This document shows, piece after piece, positions 52,300 through 61,820 of a stretch of DNA of 64,000 bases. The stretch is taken from assembly GCF_023716865.1 (NCBI RefSeq), contig NZ_CP092417.1:6990501-7054500 (forward strand), read 5' to 3'. The notes beneath the pieces are model-generated. The model was not told the origin of the DNA, searched no databases, and saw nothing but the letters and a program-made list of their open reading frames with translations. Numbering within the stretch: position 1 is the stretch's first letter; the number at the start of each line of letters is the position of its first letter. The position numbers and the translations under genes are program-made. Origin of the DNA: Endozoicomonas sp. SCSIO W0465 (GTDB lineage Bacteria > Pseudomonadota > Gammaproteobacteria > Pseudomonadales > Endozoicomonadaceae).

Positions 52300-55200
52300 A
52301 TGGAGCCACTGGCACAACTCAGTCAACAATTAACTGCCTCCGGGTCAACTGAAACCATTCCTGAAGCGATCAGGAACATTGTCATTGCCCACTGGCAGCA
52401 ATTTGCTGATAACAACCCGACATTTACACTTCCTGCCAACCTTTTTCCTGAAAAAAGCGATCAACTGAACCCTGAGGTCATGGATGAGCTGATCCATTGC
52501 TGGGCAGGCAGTGACTTTGCAGCGCAGCAATGCATTCGCCACCCACAGTGGCTGGCCAGCCTTCTGGAAAACCATGACAAACTGCCTGATTTTGCCGAAA
52601 CCCATCCGGAACGTTTACACACAGCCCTGGAAGCGGTTGAGAGTGAACAGGACCTGATCAAAGCACTCAGGCTCTACCGCAACCGTGAAATGCTCCGAAT
52701 TATCTGGCTCGACCTGAATCGCCGGGTCAGCATGGAGGAAACGACAGCGGATATGTCGGCCCTGGCGGATGCCTGCATTGAAAGTGCACTCAACTGGCTC
52801 TACCGGGACTGCTGTCAAACCATGGGAACACCCTACGGTACCAACATTCCGGGTGAAGAACCGGTTCCCCAGAACATGGTGGTGCTGGGTATGGGCAAAC
52901 TCGGTGCCAGAGACCTCAACCTCTCTTCAGATATCGACCTGATGTTCACCTATCCCTGCCAGGGAGAAACCCGTGGCTGCAAAAAGGTCATTACCAACCA
53001 GGAGTTTTTTATCCGCCTTGGCCAGCGACTGATCAAGGTGCTGGATTGTCAGAGTGCCGATGGTTTTGTGTTCCGGGTTGATATGCGACTGCGGCCTTAT
53101 GGTTCCAGCGGCGCACTGGTCATGAGTTTTGCGGCGATGGAGCAGTATTATCAGGATCAGGGACGGGACTGGGAGCGTTACGCCATGCTTAAGGCCAGGG
53201 TAGTTGCCGGGGACATTCCTGCCGGTCAGTTACTGCTCAGCCAGCTGCGCCCATTTGTTTATCGTCGCTATATTGATTTTGGGTCCATCAGCGCCCTGCG
53301 GGAAATGAAGCAGCTGATTCAGCGGGAAGTGAAGCGCAAAGGCATGGAGAGTAATATCAAGCTCGGGCCCGGTGGTATACGCGAGATTGAATTCATTATT
53401 CAGTCTTTTCAGTTAATTCATGGCGGGCGTGACCGCAGTCTGCAGGAGCGAAACCTGCTGACGGTGCTGGAGACGCTGCAGAGCAAACACTATTTTTCTT
53501 CTGACGAAGCCAATGAGCTGAAAGCTGCTTATATCTTCCTGCGCAACCTTGAACATGCCATTCAGGCCATTGCCGATCGACAGACTCAGGATCTGCCGAA
53601 AAACCCCGAGGCCCAGGCACGTGTCGCCTATAGTATGGGACAAAAAGACTGGTTGGCGTTACTGACCAAGCTGGAAGAACACCGTCAGCACGTTACCACT
53701 CACTTTGATGCGGTTATTGCTGATCCTGAAACCACAAATGCCAAGGAACCTCACAGCGACCACTGGCAACCTCTCTGGCTCGGCCAGCTCAGTGAGGAGG
53801 AAGAACAGCAGCTGATGTTACAGGAGGGCTTCACAGATATTGCTGCCTCCTGGAAGCGGCTGGTTTCTTTGCGAGACGGAAAAGCCATTACCCGGGTCAG
53901 ACGGCAAAGCCGTGACCGACTGGATAAGTTTATCCCTCTTCTGCTCCGGGTGGCCGGCAATTCCACGGCACCGGATACTTTTTTACTGCGAATTCTTCCG
54001 TTGATTGAAGCAGTATTGCGCCGAACGGCTTACCTGGTTCTGCTGATCGAGAACCCTGCCGCGCTGGAGCACCTTGGCAAACTCTGTATTGCCAGCCCAT
54101 GGATTGCAGAACAGATAGCCCGTTTCCCAGCGCTGCTCGATGAGTTCCTCAATCTTGGTGACCTCTATAACCCACCGGAAAAAGAAGCATTGGCCAATGA
54201 GCTGCGGCAACAGCTTGCCCATATACCGGAGGACGATCTTGAGAACCAGATGGAAGTACTGCGCCACTTCAAGATGGCTCATGTCTTACGGGTTACGGCT
54301 GCCCAGGTTTCCGGCACGCTGCCGCTGATGAAAGAGAGTGACTACCTGACCTGGATTGCTGAAGTTATTCTTGAGGCCGTTCTGGCCATTGCCTGGCGAA
54401 ATCTGGTGGAAAAACATGGAATGCCTCGGGATGTTGACGGCAACCTGTGCAATCCCGGTTTTATTATTGTTGGCTACGGTAAGCTTGGCGGTATTGAGTT
54501 AGGCCCCGGCTCTGATCTTGATCTGGTATTTATCCATAATGGGGGTACCAATAAAGAGACCAATGGCCCCAGGGCCATTGACAGCACAACGTTCTATACC
54601 CGCCTTGGCCAGCGGATCATCCATATTCTGACGACGCAGACACCTTCCGGTACTCTTTACGAGGCGGATATGAGGCTTCGCCCATCCGGCTCCAAAGGGT
54701 TACTGGTCAACTCCTTCAGTTACTTTGAGAAGTATCAGAAAGAAGAAGCGTGGACCTGGGAGCACCAAGCCCTGGTGCGTGCCCGTGTCATTGCTGGCGA
54801 CCCAACGCTTGCACAGAAATTTGCAGGCCTCAGATCAGACATTCTCGGCCAGCAACGGGATATTCAAAAGCTGCGTGATGATGTTGTGGAGATGCGCCAG
54901 AAAATGCGGGAGCACCTGGGCACCAGGTCAACCGGCTCTTTATCAAACCCTACTTCATCGGCATCAAAAAATGCTGGCGTGTTCCATTTAAAGCATGACC
55001 CGGGGGGCATTGTCGATATTGAGTTTCTGATGCAGTTTGCCGTTCTGGGGTACTCAAGCCAGTACCCTTCGCTGTTAAAGTGGACCGACAATGTGCGGAT
55101 CTCTGAAGAACTGGAAACAGCAGGGCTTCTCAGTAAGGACGATGCCTACCAGCTCCGGGAGGCCTACAAAACCTTCCGACTCTGTATCCATCAAAAGGCA

Positions 55201-55302
55201 TTACAGAATGAAGAACCTGTGACGGAAGAGGCGATTGCGAAAAGCTTTCGACAGAATGTGATTTCTGTCTGGAATGGGTTTATGGATGTTAAGGCAACAT
55301 GA
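52300..55302 (+). CDS. glnE: Bifunctional glutamine synthetase adenylyltransferase/deadenylase
   Basis: 1000 aa. Two nucleotidyltransferase domains are visible: VVLGMGKLGARDLNLSSDIDLMF near residue 200 (deadenylase) and IIVGYGKLGGIELGPGSDLDLVFIHN near 725 (adenylylase). Each is followed by the second palm segment (DMRLRPYGSSGALV; DMRLRPSGSKGLLV). It sets glutamine synthetase activity in response to PII. Order aceE/aceF, glnE, ilvE matches Pseudomonas. Confidence 0.97.
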   Translation: MEPLAQLSQQLTASGSTETIPEAIRNIVIAHWQQFADNNPTFTLPANLFPEKSDQLNPEVMDELIHCWAGSDFAAQQCIRHPQWLASLLENHDKLPDFAETHPERLHTALEAVESEQDLIKALRLYRNREMLRIIWLDLNRRVSMEETTADMSALADACIESALNWLYRDCCQTMGTPYGTNIPGEEPVPQNMVVLGMGKLGARDLNLSSDIDLMFTYPCQGETRGCKKVITNQEFFIRLGQRLIKVLDCQSADGFVFRVDMRLRPYGSSGALVMSFAAMEQYYQDQGRDWERYAMLKARVVAGDIPAGQLLLSQLRPFVYRRYIDFGSISALREMKQLIQREVKRKGMESNIKLGPGGIREIEFIIQSFQLIHGGRDRSLQERNLLTVLETLQSKHYFSSDEANELKAAYIFLRNLEHAIQAIADRQTQDLPKNPEAQARVAYSMGQKDWLALLTKLEEHRQHVTTHFDAVIADPETTNAKEPHSDHWQPLWLGQLSEEEEQQLMLQEGFTDIAASWKRLVSLRDGKAITRVRRQSRDRLDKFIPLLLRVAGNSTAPDTFLLRILPLIEAVLRRTAYLVLLIENPAALEHLGKLCIASPWIAEQIARFPALLDEFLNLGDLYNPPEKEALANELRQQLAHIPEDDLENQMEVLRHFKMAHVLRVTAAQVSGTLPLMKESDYLTWIAEVILEAVLAIAWRNLVEKHGMPRDVDGNLCNPGFIIVGYGKLGGIELGPGSDLDLVFIHNGGTNKETNGPRAIDSTTFYTRLGQRIIHILTTQTPSGTLYEADMRLRPSGSKGLLVNSFSYFEKYQKEEAWTWEHQALVRARVIAGDPTLAQKFAGLRSDILGQQRDIQKLRDDVVEMRQKMREHLGTRSTGSLSNPTSSASKNAGVFHLKHDPGGIVDIEFLMQFAVLGYSSQYPSLLKWTDNVRISEELETAGLLSKDDAYQLREAYKTFRLCIHQKALQNEEPVTEEAIAKSFRQNVISVWNGFMDVKAT

Positions 55303-55394
55303 GGCATCCAATATCTCGACTGAACCTGGCTTTGGCATCCTGCGTTTTTTTATGATCCAATAGCGATAAAACAATGTAAAACTGGAGTTTCCCA

Positions 55395-56318
55395 ATGTCT
55401 TTCGCCGATCGTGATGGCGTTATCTGGTTAGATGGCGAGTTAGTTCCCTGGCGTGAAGCCAAAACTCATGTCCTGACCCACACCCTGCATTACGGTATGG
55501 GGGTTTTTGAAGGTGTCAGAGCCTATCATACGCCGGAAGGGCCTGCTATTTTCCGTCTGAAGGAACATACTGACCGCCTTTTTCGCAGTGCCCACATCCT
55601 GAGAATGGAAATCCCCTTCAGCAAAGAAGAACTGAACGAAGCACAAAAGCTCGTTGTTCGCGAGAATGGGCTGGACGAAGCCTACCTTCGCCCAATGTGT
55701 TTCCTGGGCTCTGAGGGCATGGGGTTAAGGGCTGAAGGCCTTCAGGTTCATACTATGGTCGCTGCCTGGAACTGGCCATCTTACATGTCCCCGGAAGCGC
55801 TTGAGAGGGGCATCAAAATTCGTACCTCTTCCTATACACGACACCATGTAAATATCACCATGTGCAAAGCCAAAGCCAATGGTAATTACATGAACTCCAT
55901 GCTGGCCCTGCGGGAAGCACTGGACAGTGGCTGTGAAGAAGCCCTGATGCTGGATAATGAAGGTTATGTGGCTGAAGGCAGTGGTGAGAACGTTTTTATT
56001 GTGAAAGAGGATGGCATTCTCTATACACCGGAACTGACTTCCTGCCTGGAAGGCATTACCAGGGATACGATCATTCGGTTTGCCAGAGAGCTTGGGCTGG
56101 AAGTTCGGGAAAAGCGTATTACCCGTGATGAAGTGTATATCGCCCGGGAAGCATTCTTTACCGGTACCGCGGCAGAAGTAATGCCCATTTGTGAACACGA
56201 TGGACGCAAGATTGGCTGTGGTAAGCGTGGTCCGATTACTGAAAAGCTTCAGGCCATGTATTTTGACCAAGTTCGTGGCAAGCGTCAGGAAAACCCTGAG
56301 TGGTTAAGTCATTGCTAA
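55395..56318 (+). CDS. ilvE: Branched-chain amino acid aminotransferase
   Basis: 307 aa, PLP fold type IV. Blocks: DGVIWLDGELVPWREAKTHVLTHTLHYGMGVFEGVRAY, NITMCKAKANGNYMNSMLAL (the PLP lysine region), EALMLDNEGYVAEGSGENVFIVKDG-like, and AFFTGTAAEVMPI. It transaminates Leu, Ile and Val. TGGAG lies about 8 bases upstream; a terminator follows at 56332. Confidence 0.97.
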   Translation: MSFADRDGVIWLDGELVPWREAKTHVLTHTLHYGMGVFEGVRAYHTPEGPAIFRLKEHTDRLFRSAHILRMEIPFSKEELNEAQKLVVRENGLDEAYLRPMCFLGSEGMGLRAEGLQVHTMVAAWNWPSYMSPEALERGIKIRTSSYTRHHVNITMCKAKANGNYMNSMLALREALDSGCEEALMLDNEGYVAEGSGENVFIVKEDGILYTPELTSCLEGITRDTIIRFARELGLEVREKRITRDEVYIAREAFFTGTAAEVMPICEHDGRKIGCGKRGPITEKLQAMYFDQVRGKRQENPEWLSHC

Positions 56319-56331
56319 GCTTACAGGCTAT

Positions 56332-56368
56332 GGCTAACTGTCCGGCCAGCGGCAGTTAGCCTGATTTT
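56332..56368 (+). terminator. Rho-independent terminator after ilvE
   Basis: Stem GGCTAACTG (56332-56340) with CAGTTAGCC (56353-56361), then TGATTTT. Lies 14 bp after the ilvE stop, between it and the convergent ygiW-like gene. Confidence 0.8.
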
Positions 56369-56779
56369 CATACTTCATTCCTACTTTTATCTTATGGGCT
56401 GATAATTCGCAGTGACTTTACGTCTATTTCAACGCCTGATATCCGATTAACATCCACCTCACCAATAATTTCTACCTTGGTATTGGCATTGACCGGTTGC
56501 GGTGGAAAGTCGTTATCATCGATATCCGCCGTGATTTCACCGGTACCGTCATTGAACATATAAGTCTCATGTTTGATTTTACGAACCAGGTTGCCTTTAA
56601 GAACTACCCGCATGTCGTCATGGGGATTCTTCAGAATTGCAGCGACAGTTGTCGTGCCATCACCTGAGACAGGTGCTCTATACCCTCCCCCTGAGTCTGG
56701 CCCGGTATAAGCTCCTTCAGCAACCAACACAGTGGATGCCAGCAGGACAGCAGAGAACCATCTGGCTAACTTCTGTTTT

Positions 56780-58386
56780 GTAACTATTCAGCACTGAGCA
56801 AAGGCATATTACAGTAATTCCGAACAGCTCTATGAAGTGATTGATATATGTCCATTCCCTGTTTTCTGGCAGACGACAAATAGCTGCGAATCCGTGCAAA
56901 CATAGAACCACCGTCTGCACTCCTGAAGCAGCCTGAGATTTTCTGCTTTAACTTGGCCATTCGAACATCCCGCTCACTGCCATTGTTATCGAAGGGAATG
57001 GTAAAATCTGACATGAAGCGCAGTGTCTCAGCCTTGAACTCAGTGAGTCGTTTGAAGAGATTGTAAGCTTTAGTATTCTTGACTTTCTTGCGCTTAAGCT
57101 CCTCTCGTTGCTTCTCCATATAGACGACTTCTTTCATTAGAGCCCGCTGAAGCAACCGGTCATAAATCTTCTCGATTCGTTCACAGACAACACTTGGCAT
57201 CTGTAGCATACCTATGGTCTTAAAGCCCTTGCAGTAATGCCAGGAAAGCCTCAGTAGCTTCATCAATCGCAACGCCAGTTGATTGCTGTCCCTATCAACA
57301 ACACCCAAAAGCTCCCTCAGGTGATGGGCATTGCAAAGTACGTGAGTTGCCGCATATGCAAAATAGGATTTCCAATGATCATGAACCAGAACGCCTGCAA
57401 ATGTTAGCAGTATGCCCATCGTGTCCATGGCCTCACGACCTCGCTTTTAGACAAGTAGTAGAGCGTCCATTGTTCATCCCGCATAACGTGTAGCCAGTGC
57501 AAAGAGCCCTCGGCCCGCATACCCGTTTCATCGGCTCCGGCAACAGACGATTCCCGCAAGGCGTCACGAATAACCTCTTCAGTAGAAGCCAGATTTTCAT
57601 AGGTTCTGGCCACAAAATTGGCGACAGTGCCTGCACTTACACTCATTTTATAGAGAGTATTAAAATACTCTGACACGCGCTTAAAAGGCAGGAAATGGTA
57701 TTGGTTAAGATAGACGGCCATAGCCTGTGTGGCTGAGCCATATTGTGCGGCAGCGGTAACACCTTCCGGGAATTCAGCCTGATTCCGACAACCACAAGTG
57801 CAGATTTTTACTTCAGCTCTATGGGCCGTTACTTCAAATTCACCCGGTCTCCCTGGTTCAAACACCTGTCGTTCAATATATTTGACCGGCTCACTATCAA
57901 GAAGAGACGCCTGACATTTATTGCATTCTTTAACCGGAAGGTACTCAATATAGTCAGGGATATCGACCTGTTTAAGACAAGTGCCCTGATGCCCTTTCTT
58001 TCCACCGGCTTTATTACCAGAAGACTGTCTCAGACTTTTAGGATTGGGTTTTTCATCCGATGGATCGGTACCTTTATCTGCGGAAAGGTCGTCAGAATGA
58101 TCTGGAGAATTACTGTTTTTACAAGGTTTTTGATAACCATCAGACGATGGCGGCTTGCTGCTGTTTTGACTGTTCTTGCCAACCTTTTCTTCCAATTCTC
58201 GACATCGCTCTTCCAGACAGGCAACTCTCATCCGCAGCTCTGCATTCTCTTTCAAGAGAATCTCAGCCGACATAGTTGCGGGTAGTTCTGGAATCATGCT
58301 GGCGAATATTGTGGAAAAATGGTGCTTAAGAGGATGGTATAAAAATCAGAAAATTCCAGATTTATGTGGGGGTGCTGAACAGTTAC
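56780..58386 (-). mobile_element. IS66-family insertion sequence (1607 bp, tnpC only)
   Basis: Inverted ends GTAACTATTCAGCAC (56780-56794) and GTGCTGAACAGTTAC (58372-58386) match with one mismatch in 15. The 8-bp target duplication TCTGTTTT is exact at 56772-56779 and 58387-58394, as expected for IS66. Only a tnpC-type gene is present, as in the ISBst12-like subgroup. Confidence 0.93.
56784..58297 (-). pseudogene. tnpC: IS66-family transposase TnpC, frameshifted
   Basis: The first ORF (58297-57404) has the leucine-rich start (AELRMRVACLEERCRELEEKVGKNSQNSSKPPSSDG), the zinc-finger region (CNKCQASLL, CTCGC) and the first DDE Asp (VAGADETGMR). It ends shortly after SKSEVV. The second ORF (57428-56784) resumes with MDTMGILLTFAGVLVHDHWKSYF and has NAHHLRELLG and FTIPFDNNGSERDVRMAKLKQKISGCFRS. 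Frames join if one A is added in the AAAA run of CTAAAAGCGAG (about 57450), so this is a single-base deletion, or a sequencing error in a homopolymer. Confidence 0.9.
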
Positions 58387-58410
58387 TCTGTTTTAAACAG
58401 ACGTCGTAGA

Positions 58411-58429
58411 GTTTCATGTAGAGTTTCAT
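58411..58429 (-). repeat. 12-bp duplication at the start of the ygiW-like gene
   Basis: On the minus strand ATGAAACTCTAC occurs twice in direct succession, giving two possible in-frame start codons (58429 and 58417). The second copy continues to 58406. Confidence 0.85.
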
Positions 58430-58557
58430 TACGAAGACACCCTGACATTGACTTATATTTCAACTGGAAGAATAGTAGAAAAAAATGGTCCCGCCAGAGT
58501 CTCGCCATCCCTATTGGACATCAACCAATGTGAGAACAGTAGTAGACGATCAACCGC

Positions 58558-59952
58558 TTATTTTTTGTCAATCCGGTAAAGACCACAGATACCAACATAC
58601 TCCCCCAGACCTTTAAATATCTCAGGAGGAAAACCTGGTATAACCGGTATCATCACTATATTCATTCTTTTTAATGCGTTAGAAGAGAAAAGCAGCTCTT
58701 GATCACTGGCCTCTGAAATGACCAGCAAATTCTTGCCTCCATGATCACACCAGGACTTAATGACGCCGGGAAGGAATTCACCAGCGTCTATCCAGCGCTC
58801 TTTACCAACCATGAACGTGGGCTGAGGCGCATCAAGTACCAATGCTGATGAATCCATAGTTCCGCCAGTCAAAGCGAGTACTTTGGCAAACTTATCAATG
58901 CTGACAAAAACATCCGCTTTAGTTACCCTGGTAAAGGTTTTTTCCGGCGGATGGATATCAAAGCAGGTTGAGGGCATGCCTGCATCAATCATACTTTTAG
59001 AAAAATAACCGGCCCCCGCCATAGGGAAAAACAATCGGTCAATATGATTCGTCCTTAGATAATCATGAAGATGCTTTGCCGAGGTTTTAGAAATACTGGA
59101 ATAAACAACGAGTTCAGTTTCACGATAATTAGCAATCATCCCTGTCATATTGATAGCTCGCAGATCATAAAGAGTCCGATTAAGCTTTAGCGCTACTTTT
59201 TTCTTGTGATAGGGCGATGGCTTTTTTTCATCAACATGGGACTGATCAAGTTGAAGGATATCAAGATCAAATACAGGCTCAGAAGATATCATATTTATAT
59301 AATGTATTACTGAAAGCGATTCCGTACACAGCTCTCCGTTTAAAAGCTTTGAGATATCCGTCAACTGACTATAAAGGGAGTCCAGCATACCGGCACTAAA
59401 TATCAGGCCCGGCTCATCAATATCACCACTGTTGCGCAAAACCTGATCGCTTTTTCTGATCAAATTAACTGCTTGCTCTAAAAAGGATGTATTTCTTGCC
59501 AGGTCCTGAATAACAGGAAGCGCCTTTTCGAAATCTGCTTTATGTTTACGATCAATCGCGTCCAGTAATTTATCGGATAAAGATGACTTTGCATGGCTTG
59601 ATGGCGGACGGGATAGCTGTGCAATGAAGCCAGAGTAATCCGGATCATTATGTAACCCTTCAACAACATGATGTTGGCGTAAGTACTCCAACCGCAAGCC
59701 CGTATCTGCTGGTGAATAAGCACATTTACTACCGGACGGCACAGAAACTGATCTGGTGATTACCGGAACATCACGCAGAGATGAGTCCGAAACCGGGGCA
59801 GAGTCAGTTTGTGAGGTTGTCTCAGATCCAGCGGTTGTAACCCCGGTTACACGCTGATTGAATAAAACCTCCACCAAAGACTCGGTTAAATCCTCAACAG
59901 TCTGACATCGGTCAGATTGATTATCAGATTGGGGCTTGGCTATTACGTCCAA
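58558..59952 (-). CDS. Hypothetical 464-aa protein with methyltransferase-like C-terminus
   Basis: Start is a TTG at 59952 with a GGAAA about 9 bases upstream; no in-frame ATG is near, so the true start is uncertain. Residues 1-75 are polar and low-complexity. Residues 125-215 are helical. From about 300 the sequence reads as a Rossmann-type methyltransferase: DRLFFPMAGAGYFSKSMIDAG (motif I, 306-325), then FDIHPP with Asp332 at the end of strand 2, SSALVLDAPQP (motif IV position) and NLLVISEASDQELLF. I do not know the substrate. It lies between the IS66-split gene and pepD, inside a break of the usual ilvE-waaF order, which suggests acquisition. It shares its overall style with the giant protein at 9137. 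Confidence 0.7.
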   Translation of the reverse strand: MDVIAKPQSDNQSDRCQTVEDLTESLVEVLFNQRVTGVTTAGSETTSQTDSAPVSDSSLRDVPVITRSVSVPSGSKCAYSPADTGLRLEYLRQHHVVEGLHNDPDYSGFIAQLSRPPSSHAKSSLSDKLLDAIDRKHKADFEKALPVIQDLARNTSFLEQAVNLIRKSDQVLRNSGDIDEPGLIFSAGMLDSLYSQLTDISKLLNGELCTESLSVIHYINMISSEPVFDLDILQLDQSHVDEKKPSPYHKKKVALKLNRTLYDLRAINMTGMIANYRETELVVYSSISKTSAKHLHDYLRTNHIDRLFFPMAGAGYFSKSMIDAGMPSTCFDIHPPEKTFTRVTKADVFVSIDKFAKVLALTGGTMDSSALVLDAPQPTFMVGKERWIDAGEFLPGVIKSWCDHGGKNLLVISEASDQELLFSSNALKRMNIVMIPVIPGFPPEIFKGLGEYVGICGLYRIDKK

Positions 59953-60011
59953 AATCAGGTTTCCGGTCGATGGTATTTGTTTCGCTTTTCAGACAGATCT
60001 ATTCCAGCATT

Positions 60012-60037
60012 GTTCCCTAAAAAAGTTCCCTAAAAAA
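60012..60037. repeat. 13-bp direct repeat
   Basis: GTTCCCTAAAAAA occurs twice in succession (60012-60024, 60025-60037) in the intergenic region between the 464-aa gene and pepD. Confidence 0.9.
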
Positions 60038-60077
60038 TTGCTGATTCATCAGTATACTTACTGTTCTGTTTCAGCGA

Positions 60078-60103
60078 TTGAAGACCGTTTTGCACGTTAT
60101 AAT
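60078..60103 (+). promoter_or_regulatory. Possible promoter for pepD
   Basis: A perfect TATAAT at 60098-60103 lies 125 bp before the pepD start. The nearest -35-like hexamer (TTGAAG, 60078-60083) is only 14 bases away, so the match is imperfect. Confidence 0.3.
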
Positions 60104-60228
60104 ACAGCTATAAAATGCAACAAAGTAGAAAATCCTCATTGATGTTTACCCCCAACACCCCCACTATACGGCTACTGCACATAAATATTCCGATACAGCA
60201 GTCAATATAATTAGCACTGAAGTCTTAA

Positions 60229-61683
60229 ATGAGCGCTATCCATGAACTGCAGCCTCACGCGCTATGGCAGTATTTTTCCGCCATATGTGATATTCCTCAC
60301 CCTTCTTTCCATGAAGAACAGATTCGTGAGTACCTGATTGGCTTTGCCAAAGAGCACAATCTTGAGTGGCAGTCCGATGCGGTAGGCAATGTCATTATTC
60401 GCAAACAGGCGACGCCCGGCATGGAAAACCGAACTGGCGTTATTCTTCAGGGCCATATGGATATGGTGCCTCAGAAAAATAACGACACCGTTCATGACTT
60501 CCCCACTGATCCCATTAAAGCCTATGTCGATGGTGATTGGGTGACTGCAGAGGGCACGACCCTCGGTGCCGATAACGGCATCGGTATGGCGGCAACGCTG
60601 GCCGTGTTGGCTGCCAAAGACCTGCAGCATGGTCCTGTTGAAGTGCTATTCACCGCTACTGAAGAGACCGGAATGATTGGTGCCCAGGGACTTCAGCAGG
60701 GTGTTCTGGAAGGCAAGATCCTTCTCAACCTGGATACCGAAGAGGAGGGTGAGCTCTACATCGGCTGTGCTGGCGGTACCCGCATCGAAATCAGTGGTGA
60801 TTACTCAACGGAATCAGCCCAGGGTGGATTGACCTTCAAAACACTGTCCATTTCCGGACTCAAAGGTGGCCACTCCGGTTGTGATATTCATCTGGGCAGA
60901 GGCAATGCCATCAAACTGCTGATCCGTGTCCTGCATCGTCTGGAGGCAGAAGGTGTGCGTATCGCCAGCCTGAACGGTGGTTCTCTGGCCAATGCCATCC
61001 CCCGTGAGGCGTCTGCCGTCATCGCCATTCCTGAGGCATCCCTGGCAGCGTGCGACAACATTATTGATCAGTGCCGCCATGAGCTGAGTGCAGAATTGGC
61101 CAATGCAGAGCCAAAGCTGACACTGGCTCTGAGTGATGCAGCGCCTGCTGCTGAGTTGATGTCCCTGCGGGATCAGAACCAGTGGGTAGCGGTGGTAGAC
61201 GCCTGCCCAAATGGCGCCCAGAGAATGAGTGACTCCATTGCAGGCGTAGTAGAAACCTCTTTGAATCTGGGGGTTCTGACCATCAATGAAGGTAAGATCA
61301 AAGCCCATATTCTGCCAAGAAGCCTGGTAGGCAGCTGTATCGACGCCCTGAGTGATGCTGTTGCCGGGCTGTTCAGAATGCTGGATGCCGAAGTCGTCTT
61401 CTCCGACAGTTACCCAGGCTGGAAGCCAGACCCGGATTCCCGGATTCTGGCCACCATGAAGCGGGTTTACGCTGAACTGTATGGTCAGGAACCCGGTGTG
61501 CAAGTGGTTCATGCCGGTCTGGAATGTGGCCTGCTGGGCAGCAAGTACCCACAGTGGGATATGATCTCCTTTGGCCCAACCATCCGCTTCCCGCACTCTC
61601 CGGATGAGAAAGTCCATATCCAGAGCGTTGCCAGGTTCTGGGGCCTGCTGGTTGCTACTTTGAAAGCCATTCCAGAAGTTTGA
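60229..61683 (+). CDS. pepD: PepD, cytosolic aminoacyl-histidine (Xaa-His) dipeptidase
   Basis: 484 aa, M20 metallopeptidase; E. coli PepD is 485 aa. Zinc sites: LQGHMDMVPQ (His), TLGADNGIGMA (Asp), ATEETGMIGAQG (Glu pair) and LNLDTEEEGELYIGCAGG; the dimerisation domain carries LKGGHSGCDIHLGRGNAIK. It hydrolyses a broad range of dipeptides in the cytoplasm. Inserted, with the 464-aa gene and the IS-split gene, between ilvE and waaF, which are adjacent in Pseudomonas. Confidence 0.95.
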   Translation: MSAIHELQPHALWQYFSAICDIPHPSFHEEQIREYLIGFAKEHNLEWQSDAVGNVIIRKQATPGMENRTGVILQGHMDMVPQKNNDTVHDFPTDPIKAYVDGDWVTAEGTTLGADNGIGMAATLAVLAAKDLQHGPVEVLFTATEETGMIGAQGLQQGVLEGKILLNLDTEEEGELYIGCAGGTRIEISGDYSTESAQGGLTFKTLSISGLKGGHSGCDIHLGRGNAIKLLIRVLHRLEAEGVRIASLNGGSLANAIPREASAVIAIPEASLAACDNIIDQCRHELSAELANAEPKLTLALSDAAPAAELMSLRDQNQWVAVVDACPNGAQRMSDSIAGVVETSLNLGVLTINEGKIKAHILPRSLVGSCIDALSDAVAGLFRMLDAEVVFSDSYPGWKPDPDSRILATMKRVYAELYGQEPGVQVVHAGLECGLLGSKYPQWDMISFGPTIRFPHSPDEKVHIQSVARFWGLLVATLKAIPEV

Positions 61684-61820
61684 CCCATTCAGGCTCTCCA
61701 ACCCCGGAGAGCCTTGTTCATTTATGGGTATAAAGCAGGCTGGAGTCTCCTCTTACTTTTTAAATATTCCAAACACCGCTTATAATGCCTCCCCATTCAA
61801 TATAAGGAATGCCAGACGGG

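Larger units (their letters stand above)
56392..58417 (-). pseudogene. YgiW/YdeI-family OB-fold protein split by an IS66-family element
   Basis: The 3' part (56392 to about 56779) encodes a signal-peptide core (KLARWFSAVLLASTVLVAEGAY) and the periplasmic BOF domain (TVAAILKNPHDDMRVVLKGNLVRKIKHETYMFNDGTGEITADIDDNDF). Its start codon is not there. Removing 56780-58386 and one copy of the 8-bp target duplication rejoins it in frame to MKLYDVCLKQ, starting at an ATG at 58417 (or 58429, within a duplicated ATGAAACTCTAC). So the IS split the gene after about ten codons. Family members are small periplasmic stress-tolerance proteins. A truncated product from an internal GTG or TTG is possible but would lack a signal peptide. 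Confidence 0.88.
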
